A program made the position numbers and the translations under genes. From Vanilla planifolia (lineage: Eukaryota > Streptophyta > Magnoliopsida > Asparagales > Orchidaceae), in NCBI GenBank assembly GCA_023846275.1, contig CM043870.1, positions 11,541,527 to 11,605,526 of the forward strand: DNA of 64,000 nucleotides, written 5' to 3'. The notes under the pieces are model-generated. The model saw nothing but the letters and a program-made list of their open reading frames with translations, was not told where the DNA came from and did no database searches. Of this stretch, positions 1-10,689 are shown one piece after another; position 1 is the stretch's first letter, and each line of letters begins with the position of its first letter.

Positions 1-1854
1 AGCTAATCTTTTAGTATTTTTAATTTGATTGCAAAGGCCTTGATACCAAAGCAATTTATATGTAATTTGTAATTTTTTTCCACTATTTTCAAGAAGGATT
101 AATGTTTTAGCCACATATTTTTAAACCTAAACTATTTAGAAGTTGGTGAAGATTCTTTAACAAAATATAATAGCAATGGGGTATGTTAACATCCTACTCT
201 ATAAAGATGTTGCATTTTGACCATAAGAATTACATCAGACCAAGCCTTAATGGCAAGCATTTTATCTAGCCTTTTCCAAATCTATATTCCTTTCCATTTA
301 ATAACTTGGGAAATTGATGGCCTAAATAATTGGTGCTCCTTTAAACTACATTGGTTGATTTAATTCAAGAATTCATACATTGCTTCCAACTTAGAAGAAG
401 ATTAAGCCTATTAGAGCTCTTAGAAATGTGGATGATAATGTATTAAAGTGGCCTTCTTTTATGTTAAAACTTTTAGAATAAATAAAGATGCAATTCACAA
501 ATTTGTTCCACTCTTGATTGTCTATAAGAAGATGAATTAACTACTCATCATCTAATACTATCCAACAAGCAAGTTCTTTCTTCTAAAGTACCCAAACTTT
601 TTTGTATTTATTTCTTACATAATTCTCAAAGTCCAACCTTTTTGCAAATTGAGGCATTTTATTACTATGAGCTATTAGTTACATTAGTGCAACTAAGAAG
701 ATTTTTTTATTTTAAATAGATATTTGAGTTGGTTAACTAAGCTTTTATTTGTTGTTTCCCTTAGATTTAGATGAGGATGTTATTTAGTTTGAGTCATATG
801 GTGTACAATATGGATTGCTTGAGAGATTCTACAAGTACCTTTTGAATTAATTAGTTTTTCTTAACCTTTTCTTTGACTATTTGCTCAACATTAGGATAAA
901 CTCTTCCTTATTATATTAAAGTATCCTCAAGCCCCTAGCTTTACCTTAAAACTCATCACTAAATTTCTTGAGAGATTTAATATCATACTAATGTTTAGGT
1001 TTATTATGCAATGCATCATTATCAAAAACTAAAGTTTCTTATCTTCTTTTCCTATGGGATTTCTTTGGTATGATGTAGTCATTCATTATCTAATTCAAGA
1101 TGATTTTTTATTCCTTATCAATGGATTAGGATATGTTTGAATCTGTTTGGATTATTTGAAGTCTTGTTTACTTCTACCTCACATGATGGAATTTTTCTCT
1201 ACCCTCAAGAGGGAGATGAACATTGAATTTGAGACTCGATTGCTTTACATGGAAGATGCCCTTAGAAAGTAGTTTTCTCTAAATATTGTAGTGATTCACT
1301 TTGCTTTATTGGTTTATCAATCAATGGAGAGGATTATATTCTTCTAATGTATATAAGGATTTAGTAGTCTTTGTTATTTGTTGTTGATTTGATGTCATTT
1401 TGATGTGCTTGCACTACAAAATGTTGTGACCCTACCTGCAACAAGCTTGGCATAACTAGGATTTTGTCATATTATATTTTTTTCCCAAGTTCCATTGTAA
1501 TTTCCTCCTTTTTTGTGATCTTTACTTTTTTGGGTAATTCCTTCACCAAATCCACCTCAATGCTCACCCTTGTGACATTTAGATGTGTTAAACATTGTGG
1601 TGTCCACTTTTAGTAGGGTTCTTATTGTGGAAACCAATAAGTATAACCCCACCTTATAGAAGAAATGAAGTAGAAGGTGTTTTAATGAGAACCAAACTGA
1701 GGCCAACTAAGGTTTTATTTTCAAGTGAAAGTCTAAATGCCATTTGAAAACTCTCGTTTTAAAATCTATAACATTCTAAGCTCTATGGAACCAATAATAT
1801 AGGTAGTCTTTCTCTTTTGTGCATCTTATAGGCACATGCTCAAGTCCCATAGTG
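1..1854 (-). mobile_element. LINE-C (L1-type non-LTR retrotransposon), ORF1 3' part and ORF2 endonuclease, broken
   Basis: Read on the minus strand, about 1,531-1,625 gives an ORF1 stretch with RVSIEVDLVKELPKK, matching the plant L1 ORF1 signature ARVCVEVDL-K-LP. A decayed CX2CX4HX4C zinc knuckle follows at about 1,411-1,460. Farther left, about 1-480 reads as decayed endonuclease. The stretch at 840-1,080 aligns with LINE-A at about 27.0-27.2 kb. Stops and frameshifts are common. The window edge cuts the element, and its 5' part resumes at 4,097 after a solo LTR. Confidence 0.7.
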
Positions 1855-2850
1855 CACATTGAAGTTCTTTGTACTTAAGAAAAATCCACAAGAGGGGGGG
1901 TGAATTGTGGTAAATAAAATTTCTTTCGATTTTTGGTTTCAATTAAAAATTAAATCTTTTAAGAGCAAATAAGAAGAAATATAACACAAAAGATTTTTAA
2001 GGTGGTTCGACTCAAAATCGAGCCTACATCCACCCCCAACCGGTGTTGGGAAAAACAACACTAAAAATATCAAATTACAATCGAGGTTTTTTGTACGGTT
2101 CACCTCAAACCTACTTGGGATTTTTCATACGGCTAATCCCGAACCTACTTGAGGTTTTCCTGGCTCAACTCAAACCCCGGGCTTTTGCACAATGTCGGGA
2201 TGCCCTTACGCCAAAGAAAAGAATACAAAAATTAGCAAAACTTAAAATAACTTTAAATAAAATAAGAGGCACACACGACCGAAAAATAGAGGAATAGAGA
2301 TTGAAAGATTGTTGAAGCAAAAACCTCTAATTTCGGAATCCTTCTTGCCACTTTCTCTTTATGAAATTAGAAGCACAGCATTCACTTGATTTTGCTCAAA
2401 ATCGTGATCTGAAAGCTTTGGGATCCTAGCAAATGTCACCATAGAAGTTCTTCATTCTTCACTATTTATAAAGCTTAAATTTGAGCTCTAAAATCACTCC
2501 CAACGACTCTTAAAATCAACTAGCTGTTTGGGTAACAAACGGAAAGCAGTTACCGTCCGATTCGGGCCCAAAAACGGTCGGCACGGATTGAATCTCGAAT
2601 TTACTGTTTGAGATTAATCCGGTCCGTTCGATCTAGGTGGGCTTGATCTGAGCCAATGCTATCCTGCATGTACTAGTAAAATGTGTCCAGACATAATTCA
2701 AATTAAAACAGTTACCTTACTGGTTATCCGTCTAGGCGCATATTTGCCCTGCCTGGGTTCGATTCTTCAACATGTCATTTTACACTGAATAATCTCAGCC
2801 GTCCGATCGCGCTTGCCCTTGCAACTACTTTGATAATTAGGTTGAATTTT

Positions 2851-2893
2851 AGTCCCACATTGGCTACGATGTTTCGCCATTGCGCTTTATAAG
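2851..2893 (+). promoter_or_regulatory. snRNA-type upstream element plus TATA box in LTR-1
   Basis: GTCCCACATTG at 2,852-2,862 differs by one base from the plant snRNA upstream sequence element RTCCCACATCG. A TATA box (TTTATAAG) lies at 2,886-2,893, leaving about 24-25 bases between them. In plant snRNA genes, spacing near 24 is the RNA polymerase III arrangement and about 34 the polymerase II arrangement. A start would fall near 2,915-2,920, and the first T4 run is at about 3,033. No known snRNA follows. It could equally serve as an LTR promoter. Confidence 0.45.
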
Positions 2894-2979
2894 GCATTCG
2901 CTTCCAATTACTCTCGAGCCGCTTTGGGGTTGGCTCCCCCCTTCCTTGACCAGGATTTCATCACTTGGTAGGGTTGACT

Positions 2980-3693
2980 TGATCTTGTTCTGTTTAGTTT
3001 AGCATTGCCTCCGGGATGAATTCGCTGGGTTCCTTTTCGCGTACCCTACGGCCTGAATTTGTCATGGTCCGTTCATCGTTGCCTGCGGCCTGAATTCCTT
3101 TGGACTACTGGCTCCTCTTCCGGGTCGTCCACCAGTTTTTTATATTTATATATATATTTTAATTTCTAAAAGCCTGGACGGGTCAGTGGTAGGGTCGACC
3201 TGCCCAATGCTACAGTGAAAATTCCCGAGAGTAACGTTGTTTTAGGGTGTTTTGTGAGAATTTTTGTGTCAAAATATTAAATATAAGTGTACAAAAATAA
3301 TTTTACATTATCATAGTATTATAAGTTTTCTAAATTTGATCTTACTCTGTTTAGTTTAGCATTGCCTCCAGGATGAATTCGCTGGGTTCCTTTCCGCGCA
3401 CCCTGCAGCCTAAATTTGTCATGGTTCATTCATCGTTGCCTGCGGCTTGAATTCCTTTGGACTACGGGCTCCTCTTTCGGGTCAGTCCACCCGTTTTTTA
3501 TATTTATATATATTTTTTAATTTCTAAAAGCCTGGACGGGCCAGTGGTCGGGTCGACCAGCCCAATGCTACAGTGAAAATTCCCGAGAGTAACGTTGTTT
3601 TAGGGTGTTTTGTGAGAATTTTTGTGTCAAAATATTTAATATAAGTGTACCAAAATAATTTTACATTATCATAGTATTATAAGTTTTCTAAAT
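2980..3693. repeat. 357-bp tandem duplication inside LTR-1
   Basis: Copy A is 2,980-3,336 and copy B 3,337-3,693, joined directly at 'tgatctt'. The copies differ at scattered bases, for example ccgggatgaa versus ccaggatgaa, but keep their length. Each contains 'cctggacggg' and 'cccgagagtaacg'. Confidence 0.9.
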
Positions 3694-4096
3694 GATTATG
3701 AAAAGAAATTCATGAAAAATAATTCCTAAATAATTTTAAAAAATCAAATATATCTATACTTTTTGTCAATCAAGCTTGGCCTAAAAATCAAAATTCAATA
3801 ATTATTAATTTTATAACATTTTTAAATATTAATACTACTAGTATGCCAAATCATCTTAAAATTTGGACATATTAAATTTAAGCAAAATAAAAAGAAAATC
3901 AAGTATGAAAACTTTAATGTATGTCTTCAATTTCCTTGAAGTTGCCATGACTCCAAGAGCTTTGAAGACCACTATTTTAGACATTTAAAGTTCATAGCTT
4001 CACTTAATTAAATATTAACGATTTTATTTAAAGCAAGCCCATATGAGATATAAATATTTATGCTTGACTCATCAAACACAAGGGTGTAACACACAT

Positions 4097-4545
4097 GCTT
4101 AAAAAACCAATTTTGTTGAAGATAATTAGATCATTTCCATGTTTGGATATTTGTTATAAAAATTTTCAATTAGCATGTGTTTGAATGGGGTAGTAATTTT
4201 GAAGATTTCATCTTCTTCCAAAAAAAACCTTTGGTTCACCTTTGAAGATAGTTAGTGATTCAATGCAAACTGAGAATGGGTCCACAGATTCATATAAAAC
4301 TTTTAGGGTGGATCGATTAAGGAAGATGAGACCATTCAAACCCACTATTATTAGATAGTGATACTACAAGTTATGAAACCTAAGAACAATGAAAAAGTAG
4401 TAGCTAAGGATAGATTAAGCTTACCTATCTACATCCAAAAGTGGGAGTAGTCTTCTCATTACTATTGATTGCTAAAAATTCAAACTTGCCATGACCACCT
4501 TTCACCTTTGCTCATTGTTGCCAAATATATCGAGCATAACACTAA
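4097..4545 (-). mobile_element. LINE-C, ORF1 N-terminus and 5' UTR
   Basis: About 4,105-4,450 aligns by eye with the ORF1 start and 5' leader of LINE-A at about 28.25-28.6 kb. Shared phrases are 'aattttgttgaa', 'tcatcttctt', 'ttcacctttgaa' and 'gatcgatt'. It is the continuation of the ORF1 interrupted at 1,859. The right limit is approximate; a different repeat starts near 4,550. Confidence 0.65.
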
Positions 4546-4549
4546 AATA

Positions 4550-5855
4550 TCTTTCCTTTTCTAAGAAGAGAGTCCTTTATACCTTTCCTTTTCATTTTTT
4601 GGAAAAAGTATAAGCCCAACTCCATCTAATACTAAGCCTTGGAGCAATGCCCCATAATTTCCCATTAACATTTGTCCTTAGTGTGGGAACTCTCAATTGC
4701 AAACCTAAACTTAAATCAATGATTCACAATTTCCTTAATACTTATCCCTGAGAAAGGCTTAATAACTTTTGTTAAAACAAGAGCATGAGAAAGGCTCTCC
4801 ATGCTCGCAAACCAAGCTAAGAGGATCAGTCACATGAAAATTTTAGAAGTAAATATTCTCAACCCAAAAAAATATCCTTGAGGAATATGTATTAAAAATA
4901 TTTAGATTGAGTTAGATATTACAAAAGTATTGATGAGCTTATGTAATGGTGAAGTGTTGAATGTATGTAGAAAATGGTGTAGTTGTTCTTTCGTGCATAC
5001 ACTTGGAGTCCTTCCCAAAGTGATATTACAAGAAAGGCTCCCCTATGAGGAGACACGTTGGTTCAAAGAAATAAATTTAGATCATGATCACATAAAAATT
5101 GAATGCTAACTATTATTTAGAAAGTTTGTATTCTTGTATATATAACAAGCTATGGATACGTTACTATTTATAATAAAAGATTGGCTATTTAAAAACCCTA
5201 CATGTGCTCAATGTTTAGCTATCCATTGGTAATGAATTGTCTTGGAATAAATCAGAAACCATTAGCTCGATTAATCATTATCACTCAATTAAGCTATCAA
5301 ATTGTTTGATCAAGTCATTCGTGATTTATGAATTTTATTAGACTAGCTATCTGACGACATGATGTGCTTTATAATGACTATTAGACTATCGATGAAATAG
5401 TCTATTGGTCTTCTAATAAAGCTTACTTTTAGCTTAAAGTTTATCAACTATTGTAACCAATATCAAAGCCACTATTTAGATGCATCACTGGGCTCCTATC
5501 AAATGGTTTTTTGGTCATTTGAGAGAGATCTTGTTTTGGTAAACCAATAAATCTATTTATCAAATTATTCCATAAAATGTTTTTATTATTATTGAACCAC
5601 TAAACAAATGATTTGATCACCTTTTAATAGAAATTTTGAATGATAGATAAAACATGAATAACTGATCTTTTTCATTAAAGGATATGATGTTCATCAAAAT
5701 CCTAATCGAATAGTCTAATGAACCATTCAATAGAGATCCTTTTTATAATTAATTTAATTTCTTTAGATAATTTAACTTAGCTAAGATGTCTTAAATATTC
5801 AAATGATTTATTTTTTTATCTAACTAATTTCATATTTGAACTAATGCATGAAAAG
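4550..5855. repeat. Old LTR-like repeat, left part (family B)
   Basis: This aligns by eye over about 1 kb with 39.1-40.0 kb. Shared phrases in the same order include 'aatactaagcctt', 'gagaaaggct', 'attctcaaccc', 'gtgctcaa' and 'tcaagtcatt'. The 39-kb copy adjoins a tRNA-Met primer-binding site, so the family is an LTR. The left end is truncated near LINE-C. The sequence probably continues after the solo LTR at 8,849. No coding domains. Confidence 0.55.
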
Positions 5856-6222
5856 ATAAGTGTTATACCCGGTAAAATTTTATGTATTTGATCTTTAATA
5901 AATTAATTGTGGCTTGGATGATTTCGAATCGACAGTAGGATGAGCCAGGAACTCAATTGTAGGCTATTGGAATTTCTGAAATCTTTTGGGAATTTTTCGG
6001 AGCACCGAGGAATTTTTAATTAATTTTCCCTGTTTAATTAGATTTATTGGATTTTTAGAAATTCGAAAATCCATTTAAATTAAACCGGAAATTGGTTTAC
6101 CGCGCGTGAACCGGACCGGAACGGTTCAGCGGAGGCGGAGACGGTTCGCCGAGTGAGTTTGCGCGTGCGTTCTGATAAGCTGATCGGACGGTCGTGATCG
6201 ACGGTTGGGATTGAACCGGCTG

Positions 6223-6320
6223 ATCGGGTGCTTACCGTGTCGATAGCGTGTCGACAGCGCGTATCGGGTGCTTACCGTGTCGAAAGCGTGTCAACGGCGC
6301 GTAATGGGTTTCACCGTGTC
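6223..6320 (+). repeat. 40-bp tandem repeats upstream of the LTR-2 TATA box
   Basis: Units start at 6,223 and 6,263 with a partial third from 6,303. Each contains 'cgggtgcttaccgtgtcga' or a close variant. They end just before the TATA box, the usual place for U3 enhancer repeats. Confidence 0.8.
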
Positions 6321-6329
6321 GGCCAGAAA

Positions 6330-6336
6330 TATAAAA
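6330..6336 (+). promoter_or_regulatory. TATA box of LTR-2
   Basis: TATAAAA is followed by CCCTCGCG and, at about 6,351, a telo-box-like 'tagggttt'. A start about 30 bases downstream would place the U3/R border near 6,360. The orientation rests on this motif alone. Confidence 0.5.
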
Positions 6337-6973
6337 CCCTCGCGAAACGATTAGGGTTTGTTCGGCCGACCGATAGAGAGAGTTTTTCCGGCGTACGGCG
6401 CGTGATTCCGGCGGCCTGGCAAGGGGCTTTTTGTGCCTGGAGATTCACGGGAACGAGGAGAGTCAATTCGTACCGGATTCGTTCGGCGAGGAGCTGCGGC
6501 GAGCTACGGACGAAGTTCACCGTCGCCGGCGTCGTTGAGGTAGGAAATTCAGTTTAAATTAGTGATTTAGTAGAAAATTAAAAGCATGAAATACTTTGCT
6601 TAATGAAAACAAGCATGTGGATGAAAATCGGATTTAATTGAATGCTAATTTGTGTCTTTTGCAAATTTCGGAATTTCCTGGAAAAATTCCCATTTCGCCG
6701 AAAAAAAATTTATTGATGCTTAGGAGCATGTTAGGAAATTGTTCTCCTTGTTCGCAGTCGCCGGAAATCGACGGAAGGATCGTAATGGTCGGCGATGGCG
6801 GCGGCTAGGGTTTCGCGGGCTTCGGACCGAGAAAGGAGAAGAGTTTAGATAATATCAAATCTAATTAAGTAATTAATGATATTTACGCCATTTTATTAGT
6901 AATTAAAATTAATCCGATTAACGGATTATTAAGAAATTGGTTCGGCGGTGTCGCGGTTCAGCGCGAGAGTTCC

Positions 6974-7142
6974 GAACCGGCAGCGAAAACCGGTTCAGCG
7001 GGATTCGGCGCGGACGAACGGCGCGAAAGCCGAACCGGCAGCGAAAACCGGTTCCGCGGGATTCGGCGCGGACGAACGGCGCGAAAGCCGAACCGGCAGC
7101 GAAAACCGGTTCAGCGGGAGTCGGCGCGGACGAACGGCGCGG
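6974..7142. repeat. 58-bp tandem repeat, about 2.9 copies, in LTR-2
   Basis: Units start at 6,974, 7,032 and 7,090 with 'gaaccggcagcgaaaaccgg'. The first two are nearly identical and the third stops at 7,142. Overlapping open frames here are an artefact of the repeat. Confidence 0.95.
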
Positions 7143-7768
7143 CGCGGAGGAGAGAGAAGCGGAAGGAAAATTCGGAAATTTATTATTAATCCGAATTTTC
7201 GGAAATAAAAAGGATAAGCGAAAAATTAAATTCGAAAATTAATCCGAATTTTTGGAAAAAGGATATATGTGGAATTTAAATTCGGAAATTTATTTCGAAT
7301 TTCGGAAAATGGATAAAGGGCGGAAATTGAAATTGGAATTTAAAAATTTCTTGAAGTGGGGAAAAATGTTATCAGTGATGACAGTACAGCTGGAAACAGT
7401 CAGACAAAGATATGGTACACGGATGCTACCAGAACAGTCAGTAATTGACAATTGTGTTGCTTTGATGGCAACGGCATGGATTGAGTCAGTTTATTCAGTA
7501 TTGGCATATTTCATGGATTGGCATATTGGACCGGACTACTATAGACCCTATATGATGTTTTAGGGTAGTTGTGGTAGGTAACTGTGCGGTTCGGACTTAG
7601 CTTCCACAGTATACATGTAGACTGGTATACGCCTTGTTGTACCTGGACACATGTTGCCGAATCTTGGAGTTAGAGATTGGCAATGACTGTAGGGGCGTGA
7701 GCTTCTATGGAAGTTGTTGGTAGAGGACTCCTTGGGACGGTGGCTGAGTCAATCTCTCCTGGTCCATG

Positions 7769-7874
7769 TGTGTAGGCCTGCGCGCCTGAGGGTGGCAGGG
7801 GTGTCTCGCAGTGGCTAGCCAAGTGTGTAGGCCTGCGCGCCTTAGGGTGGCAGGGGTGTCTCACGTTGGCTAGA
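7769..7874. repeat. 55-bp direct repeat, two copies, in LTR-2
   Basis: 'tgtgtaggcctgcgcgcct' begins at 7,769 and 7,824, followed in both by 'agggtggcaggggtgtctc'. Confidence 0.9.
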
Positions 7875-8848
7875 GATTATGTGACTGGATCTGTCTGTAG
7901 TCTCCAGGAGATTGATTGACGAGAGACACTGCGGTGTCGGGTGCTTAGGCGCCATGCGTGTTTCGAGATGGGCGTTCCCACTGGCACGTTGCCTGGTAGC
8001 CCAGAGGAGAGCTACTCTGGTGTGACTGGGGTGGCTGTGGTTGGTCGGAGTCTGGGACTGAGAGTGCCTATCCACCATACATTGTTATGCTGTATTCCTA
8101 TATTTTTGCTATTATCCTTCTCTTGCATGTGAGTTTTACTAGCTGTCTTTCCTACTGGGCGTAGCTCATTCCTGTATTGTATATTTCAGTGGCTCGGCAG
8201 ACTTGACGCTACCTGATTAGGTGGGATCGTGGTCAGCAGGCTTGTGGAGGATATCTGATTGTGATTGTCTGAGATATTCTGGTTAGTTGATTGTTGCTGT
8301 TGGATGTATTTAATGAGGTTATTATTCTCATATGTCATGTAATATGTGAGGGAAATTCTGACTTATGTTTCTGGTTGGATAATATTGCACTTGTTGGACT
8401 TGGTCTTATTCTTGTAATGTAGTTTCCATTTACTACCCTACCTTATTGTCTTGGAGTATGGTGTGTGGAGTGCCATATTTTATCTGAGGATGTTATATAT
8501 CTTTTTGTTTGATGGTGAGGTCATTACATGACTATGGAACTTAACCATGGGGGTTCAGACTTCTAATAGACCGGTTCTCCTACCCGTAGGGGTTAGGAGT
8601 ATTGGGTCTAGTAGGAGTAACATTGCGCGAGTCCATCTGTTAATTCAGGAGTTATGAACCTGATTTGACGGTGTACCCGGGAGATGGGATCCACATTGTT
8701 AAGGGAAGTAGGTGTGTAATGATGTGTTATATCCTATGTTTTCGTAGGCTACTCAGGTTGGTATGGGACGATCTGAGCTGTCTATATATAAAAAAAAAAA
8801 AATTGTATGCCAAAAATCAGCCTAGGAAAAATGGGGTGTAACAATAAG

Positions 8849-9502
8849 TCTAATACAATCTTTATGCAATTTATAGGTTTTCTTTATAAAAAGAGATTAT
8901 TGATAATATAAACATGTATGATGCTTTTATTTATCTATCCATTGTATTAACTTGAATGCAACTTCAATTTATAAATATTTAGTTACAAAAGTCAAGCTAA
9001 GAAATATGTTAAAGTTTTTGCAATGACTTCATGAGAAAGCAATAAATTTATATCCACTAAGTGTATGAATGACATGCACTTGCAAGCTCTTGATGACATT
9101 AGGTAAGCATTAACCCAATCTATGCATATTTTTTATAAAGAAAATACCCAACCCTAGATCCATGAGCTCTTATTATCCTTGGAGTTCCTTTTATTAATCC
9201 TTATATTAGTAACCTCAAAGATACAATAAGTGGATATATTAAATCACTATAAGAAAAAAGTGAAAGAGTTTGTTATCAACAAACTAAAATAATGCCATTA
9301 GAGCTCATAGAGCCAACAATCTCTCTTATTTTCATGATGATAAATATTTAAGTGTAAGGGATATATTAAATAATAAAAATCTCTCGATATGTGTGAGGCT
9401 CCCTTTAAGTATATGCATTAGTTCATTTGTTAATAAAAGACATAAATAATGAATGAAAAGATTAAGCACATGTATGCCATAAAGTATATAAATCACAAAA
9501 AA

Positions 9503-9562
<60 letters not shown>

Positions 9563-10078
9563 ATTATATAATGTAAAGCTACAACAATAATCATGACACT
9601 TATTCTATTACCCCTTTGTCATTGTCAAAGTAGGAAAGAAATTTTCTTCTTTCTTTTTGTCATCTATCTACATATTGCTTAGAATGACATTTATCATATT
9701 AATTATATTTTTATAATGAGAACTTAAGGATTTCTTATCAATATAAAACTCGTTTTTTCTACTTATATTCTTTATATTCCTTCCTTTTTTTATTATCAAA
9801 GGTGGTTCTTAGATAAAAAATGCAATAATTTTGTGAGGGAAACTATTAGATGTTATACTTCTCATGAATTGTCTTACTTTTATGCTAGTAATCACATATA
9901 TATTTCCATAAATAAATGATGAAAAAGCTAAAGCTTATCCTATTCTAATATGATGCCAAATATTGACTGTTTTAAAATGATAACAATTATTTTTAAAATT
10001 AATTATTAACTCTCACTTTTGAAGGATTTAAAATGAATCCTTAAATAAAGTGTCAAACAAAAGCTTGGAATATAACAC
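8849..10078. repeat. AT-rich old repeat, probably the rest of family B
   Basis: No coding domain seen. Phrases such as 'caacaatctctcttatttt' followed by 'gatgataaat', and 'cccctttgtcattgtcaaag', recall internal motifs of plant LTRs that carry the 'ggggtgaatt' signature. It resumes directly after the ATAAG duplication of LTR-2, so it is probably the interrupted right half of 4,550-5,855. Confidence 0.4.
9506..9560. repeat. (AT)n microsatellite
   Basis: An uninterrupted run of about 27 AT dinucleotides inside the AT-rich repeat. Confidence 0.95.
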
Positions 10079-10640
10079 CACTACATAAAAATGGCACCAA
10101 TTGTTTAAAAAAGAAATAGCTACCATTAATTGAATTATTTTTCAAATAGCACTGTTGATATTAATTGAAATTGATAAATTATACTAACTATTAATACCAC
10201 TGGTTGAATTTAAGAAAGAATATCAATTTTGTAAAATTTAAGATACCAATTGGATTAACAAAAAAGGATAAGAGAACATTCAATTTGATATCCAATGTTT
10301 GCTTATGCTAATGTTGAAATTCAAAAATGATACATATTGTTGGAATGAGTAAATTATAGAAAATATTGATATTTAACATACCAAATATAAATACTTCTAA
10401 TTTTTTATCTATTTAATTCTACTTTTGAAATTAAGAAAATTACACCACTTTGTTGGAATAATTTATAACAATTTTTTATAAACTAAGATATCGATTGTTA
10501 ACATTAAGGTAATATATATTGTGGCTATCTACTATTGGTGCCACACATTGAAATTTGGAAAATTATACTGATTCTTGTTAATTAACTAAGATGCTAGTTG
10601 TTAGTAATTTAAGGTAACTGAATATACATTCTTTTTTATT
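10079..10640 (+). mobile_element. Possible CACTA transposon end with subterminal repeats
   Basis: CACTACATAAAAAT at 10,079 resembles the CACTACAAGAAAA terminus of plant CACTA (En/Spm) elements. The next 550 bases hold about ten spaced, imperfect copies of 'taccaattg' or 'gttgatattaattg'-like words, as in CACTA subterminal regions. No transposase frame and no matching opposite end (TAGTG) were found, so it may be a truncated end or chance. Confidence 0.35.
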
Positions 10641-10689
10641 GATATTAATGAATTAGGAGAATATATTTAGATAAATCAAGCTCATGAAA

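Larger units (their letters stand above)
1855..4096. mobile_element. Solo LTR (LTR-1), 2,232 bp, with CACAT target-site duplications
   Basis: The element runs from TG at 1,860 to ...GGGTGTAACA ending at 4,091. CACAT occurs at 1,855-1,859 and again at 4,092-4,096. The left flank is LINE ORF1 and the same ORF1 resumes on the right, so both ends are fixed independently. Near the start is 'agaggggggtgaattg' and later 'ttaaggtggttcgac', phrases seen in many plant LTR repeats. No retroviral coding domain is present; the 84-codon frame at 2,043-2,297 is not recognisable. The superfamily is not assigned. The orientation is uncertain because neither a primer-binding site nor a polypurine tract remains. 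Confidence 0.8.
5856..8848. mobile_element. Solo LTR (LTR-2), 2,983 bp, CpG-rich, with ATAAG target-site duplications
   Basis: The LTR runs 5,861-8,843, from TGTTATACCC to GGGTGTAACA, an almost perfect terminal inverted repeat. ATAAG duplications lie at 5,856-5,860 and 8,844-8,848. Unlike the rest of the window it is GC- and CpG-rich, chiefly 5.94-7.2 kb. It has a TATA box (TATAAAA, 6,330-6,336), tandem repeats upstream and downstream of it, and no protein domains; the frames at 6.2-8.1 kb are chance products of this composition. Ends and length resemble LTRs of large plant Ty3/gypsy chromoviruses (Tekay/Del type), but that assignment is inference. Confidence 0.9.

Noticed and set aside
2745..2770. 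tRNA-like B box 'gggttcgattc' near 2,752-2,762
   Set aside because: No A box at the right distance and no cloverleaf can be drawn; not a tRNA, and weak as a SINE.
3160..3200. U1 snRNA-like word 'cctggacggg' in the LTR-1 duplication
   Set aside because: Only about ten bases match; the splice-site-pairing 5' end and all later U1 sequence are absent.
6228..8132. Several overlapping open frames on both strands, up to 109 codons
   Set aside because: They lie inside solo LTR-2 over GC-rich and tandem-repeat sequence, overlap each other in different frames and show no domain.
9245..9262. CACTATAAGAAAAAAG as a second CACTA end
   Set aside because: No subterminal repeats follow and it lies inside an LTR-like repeat; probably chance.
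9506..9560. AT runs as possible promoters or origins
   Set aside because: They are simple microsatellites with no further signal; the same holds for 25,174-25,240 and 39,427-39,488.
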